From positions 17,997,724-18,061,723 of the forward strand of contig NC_053114.1 in the NCBI RefSeq assembly GCF_010015445.1: DNA of 64,000 nt, in the 5' to 3' direction. The notes under the pieces are model-generated. The model did not search any database. It saw only the letters and a list, made by a program, of their open reading frames with translations, and was not told where the DNA came from. Source of the DNA: Perca fluviatilis. Its lineage: Eukaryota > Chordata > Actinopteri > Perciformes > Percidae. Of this stretch, positions 63,009 through 64,000 are shown in pieces (position 1 is the stretch's first letter; each line of letters opens with the position of its first letter). The translations under genes were made by a program, and so were the position numbers.

Positions 63009-64000
63009 TGAGCCTAACTTAAGCTTCTGTTCTCCAACCTCAGAACTTGTGCTGTGCTCTGTCACCAGGGGAACAGATAGCTTTTAGCATGCTACCCTGA
63101 GGTGGAAAATACTGCTCAGCCCCTCTCTCTCCCTCTCCCTGTTACTCCCTCTTTCTTCCTCTCTCCTCGTTTCATCTTTCTCCTTCGAAGCATTTTGTTT
63201 TCCTTTGGTACCCCTGTGACACTTCTTTTTTTTTCCGAGGCAGGTTTGAGTTAGAATAAATGTATTTCTTCTCTCTTCTCATGCGGCTCCTGCTGCTGTG
63301 GACATAAACCTTCTCTATCCAGAGCAGTCAGTGCTGTCATTGAAACATATTACCTCTGTTTCCTGCTCTCCTCACACAGGTGGCATCGTACTTTCAAGGC
63401 TATAGATAAATAACAGGGATCATTTCACGTTGACAGTTTTTTTTTTTTCTCCTTTTTTTATGAAAACTTATCAGTATGTTTAACATTTCTATTGTTTCCT
63501 CCTGCGAGCAGATCTGAGCCGGATGGCAAACATCAGAGACAGATCCGGTGGGTGATGAAACACAAGGACACACAAGGTTGGTAGTTGGTATAGCTTGGGG
63601 TCTTGCAAGCTGTAGTCTGACAGAACAGGTAAAAGAGAGTTTCACTGTGCATTTTATGAAACAGGATGGATGCGCTGGAGAGAGGTAGCTGGTAGGAAAT
63701 TCAGCACAGGGACTTCAAAAAGAGATGGGTGCACACTATCGGCTCCCTGGTAGGTGCCCATTTGACAAAGAGCAGCCACTTACAACTTTTTATAGCTTCT
63801 ACCTACAGTACCTGCCCAGCTTGCTCACCTTCCAGTCCTACAGTACCTGTGCACATCACAGGAAGCTCATGATGATGATGGTGATCCCCCAGAAGATTGT
63901 TTCTAACACCGTCTCCCTCTGCTCCCTTTGTTCTCTGAAAATGAGCACCTAAGATCTGCCTCCTCCTCCTCCTCTGTTAGCGAACGAATGTACCGAGCAA
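63008..64000. other. No gene called; weak exon-like site near 63512
   Basis: Mostly pyrimidine-rich single-copy DNA with T-runs at 63224-63234 and 63437-63449. A possible small exon is described separately. The window ends inside a CTC-rich patch (63959-63975). Confidence 0.35.

Overview
The window looks like non-coding DNA from a ray-finned fish, probably a percomorph teleost. The reasons are the very high density of (CA)n/(GT)n arrays, the compact mix of cut-and-paste DNA transposon remnants, and several repeat families I recognise from memory as widespread in teleosts. I found no host protein-coding exon, rRNA, functional tRNA gene, CRISPR array or bacterial-style operon. The window is best read as an intergenic stretch or the inside of large introns. 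Almost all long open frames are translated microsatellites or chance frames; the few with recognisable protein similarity belong to transposable elements.

Layout. 1-480 is GC-rich, locally tandem-repeated sequence, followed (about 480-916) by a truncated DNA-transposon remnant with the start of a Myb/zeste-like protein on the minus strand. 2.7-3.1 kb holds a short inverted-repeat element. 3.2-5.2 kb has four long dinucleotide arrays. 5.98-6.51 kb is a Tc1/mariner-type fold-back element and 9.28-10.19 kb a larger fold-back element with exact TTAA flanks. A tRNA-derived SINE with a perfect 14-bp target duplication lies at 11.4-11.6 kb. A further TTAA-flanked element is at 16.1-16.6 kb, with a small inverted fragment of the same family at 17.3 kb. 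20-28 kb holds several degraded elements. 29.2-30.0 kb is a cluster of simple repeats ending in a suspicious homopolymer patch. 33.6-34.4 kb is a complete-ended element carrying an 81-residue Myb/SANT-like frame. 35-51 kb is mostly single-copy sequence with short arrays. 51.7-54.2 kb contains a 5'-truncated L2/CR1-type LINE on the minus strand, apparently set in an older repeat. 57.6-60.6 kb is a nested transposon: an unclassified ~3-kb teleost repeat interrupted by a PIF/Harbinger-like remnant and by a hAT MITE with a perfect 8-bp duplication. The remainder to 64.0 kb is arrays and single-copy sequence.

The sequence does not show genes acting together. It does show a layered insertion history. 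Three independent DNA-transposon remnants keep the beginning of an accessory DNA-binding protein but no transposase, and several unrelated families sit at TTAA. The most useful leads are the nested element at 57.6-60.6 kb, the Myb-carrying element at 33.6-34.4 kb, and a repeat family whose copies share a conserved hairpin (26.6, 26.8 and 46.6 kb). Family names are from memory and motif inspection; no database search was run.
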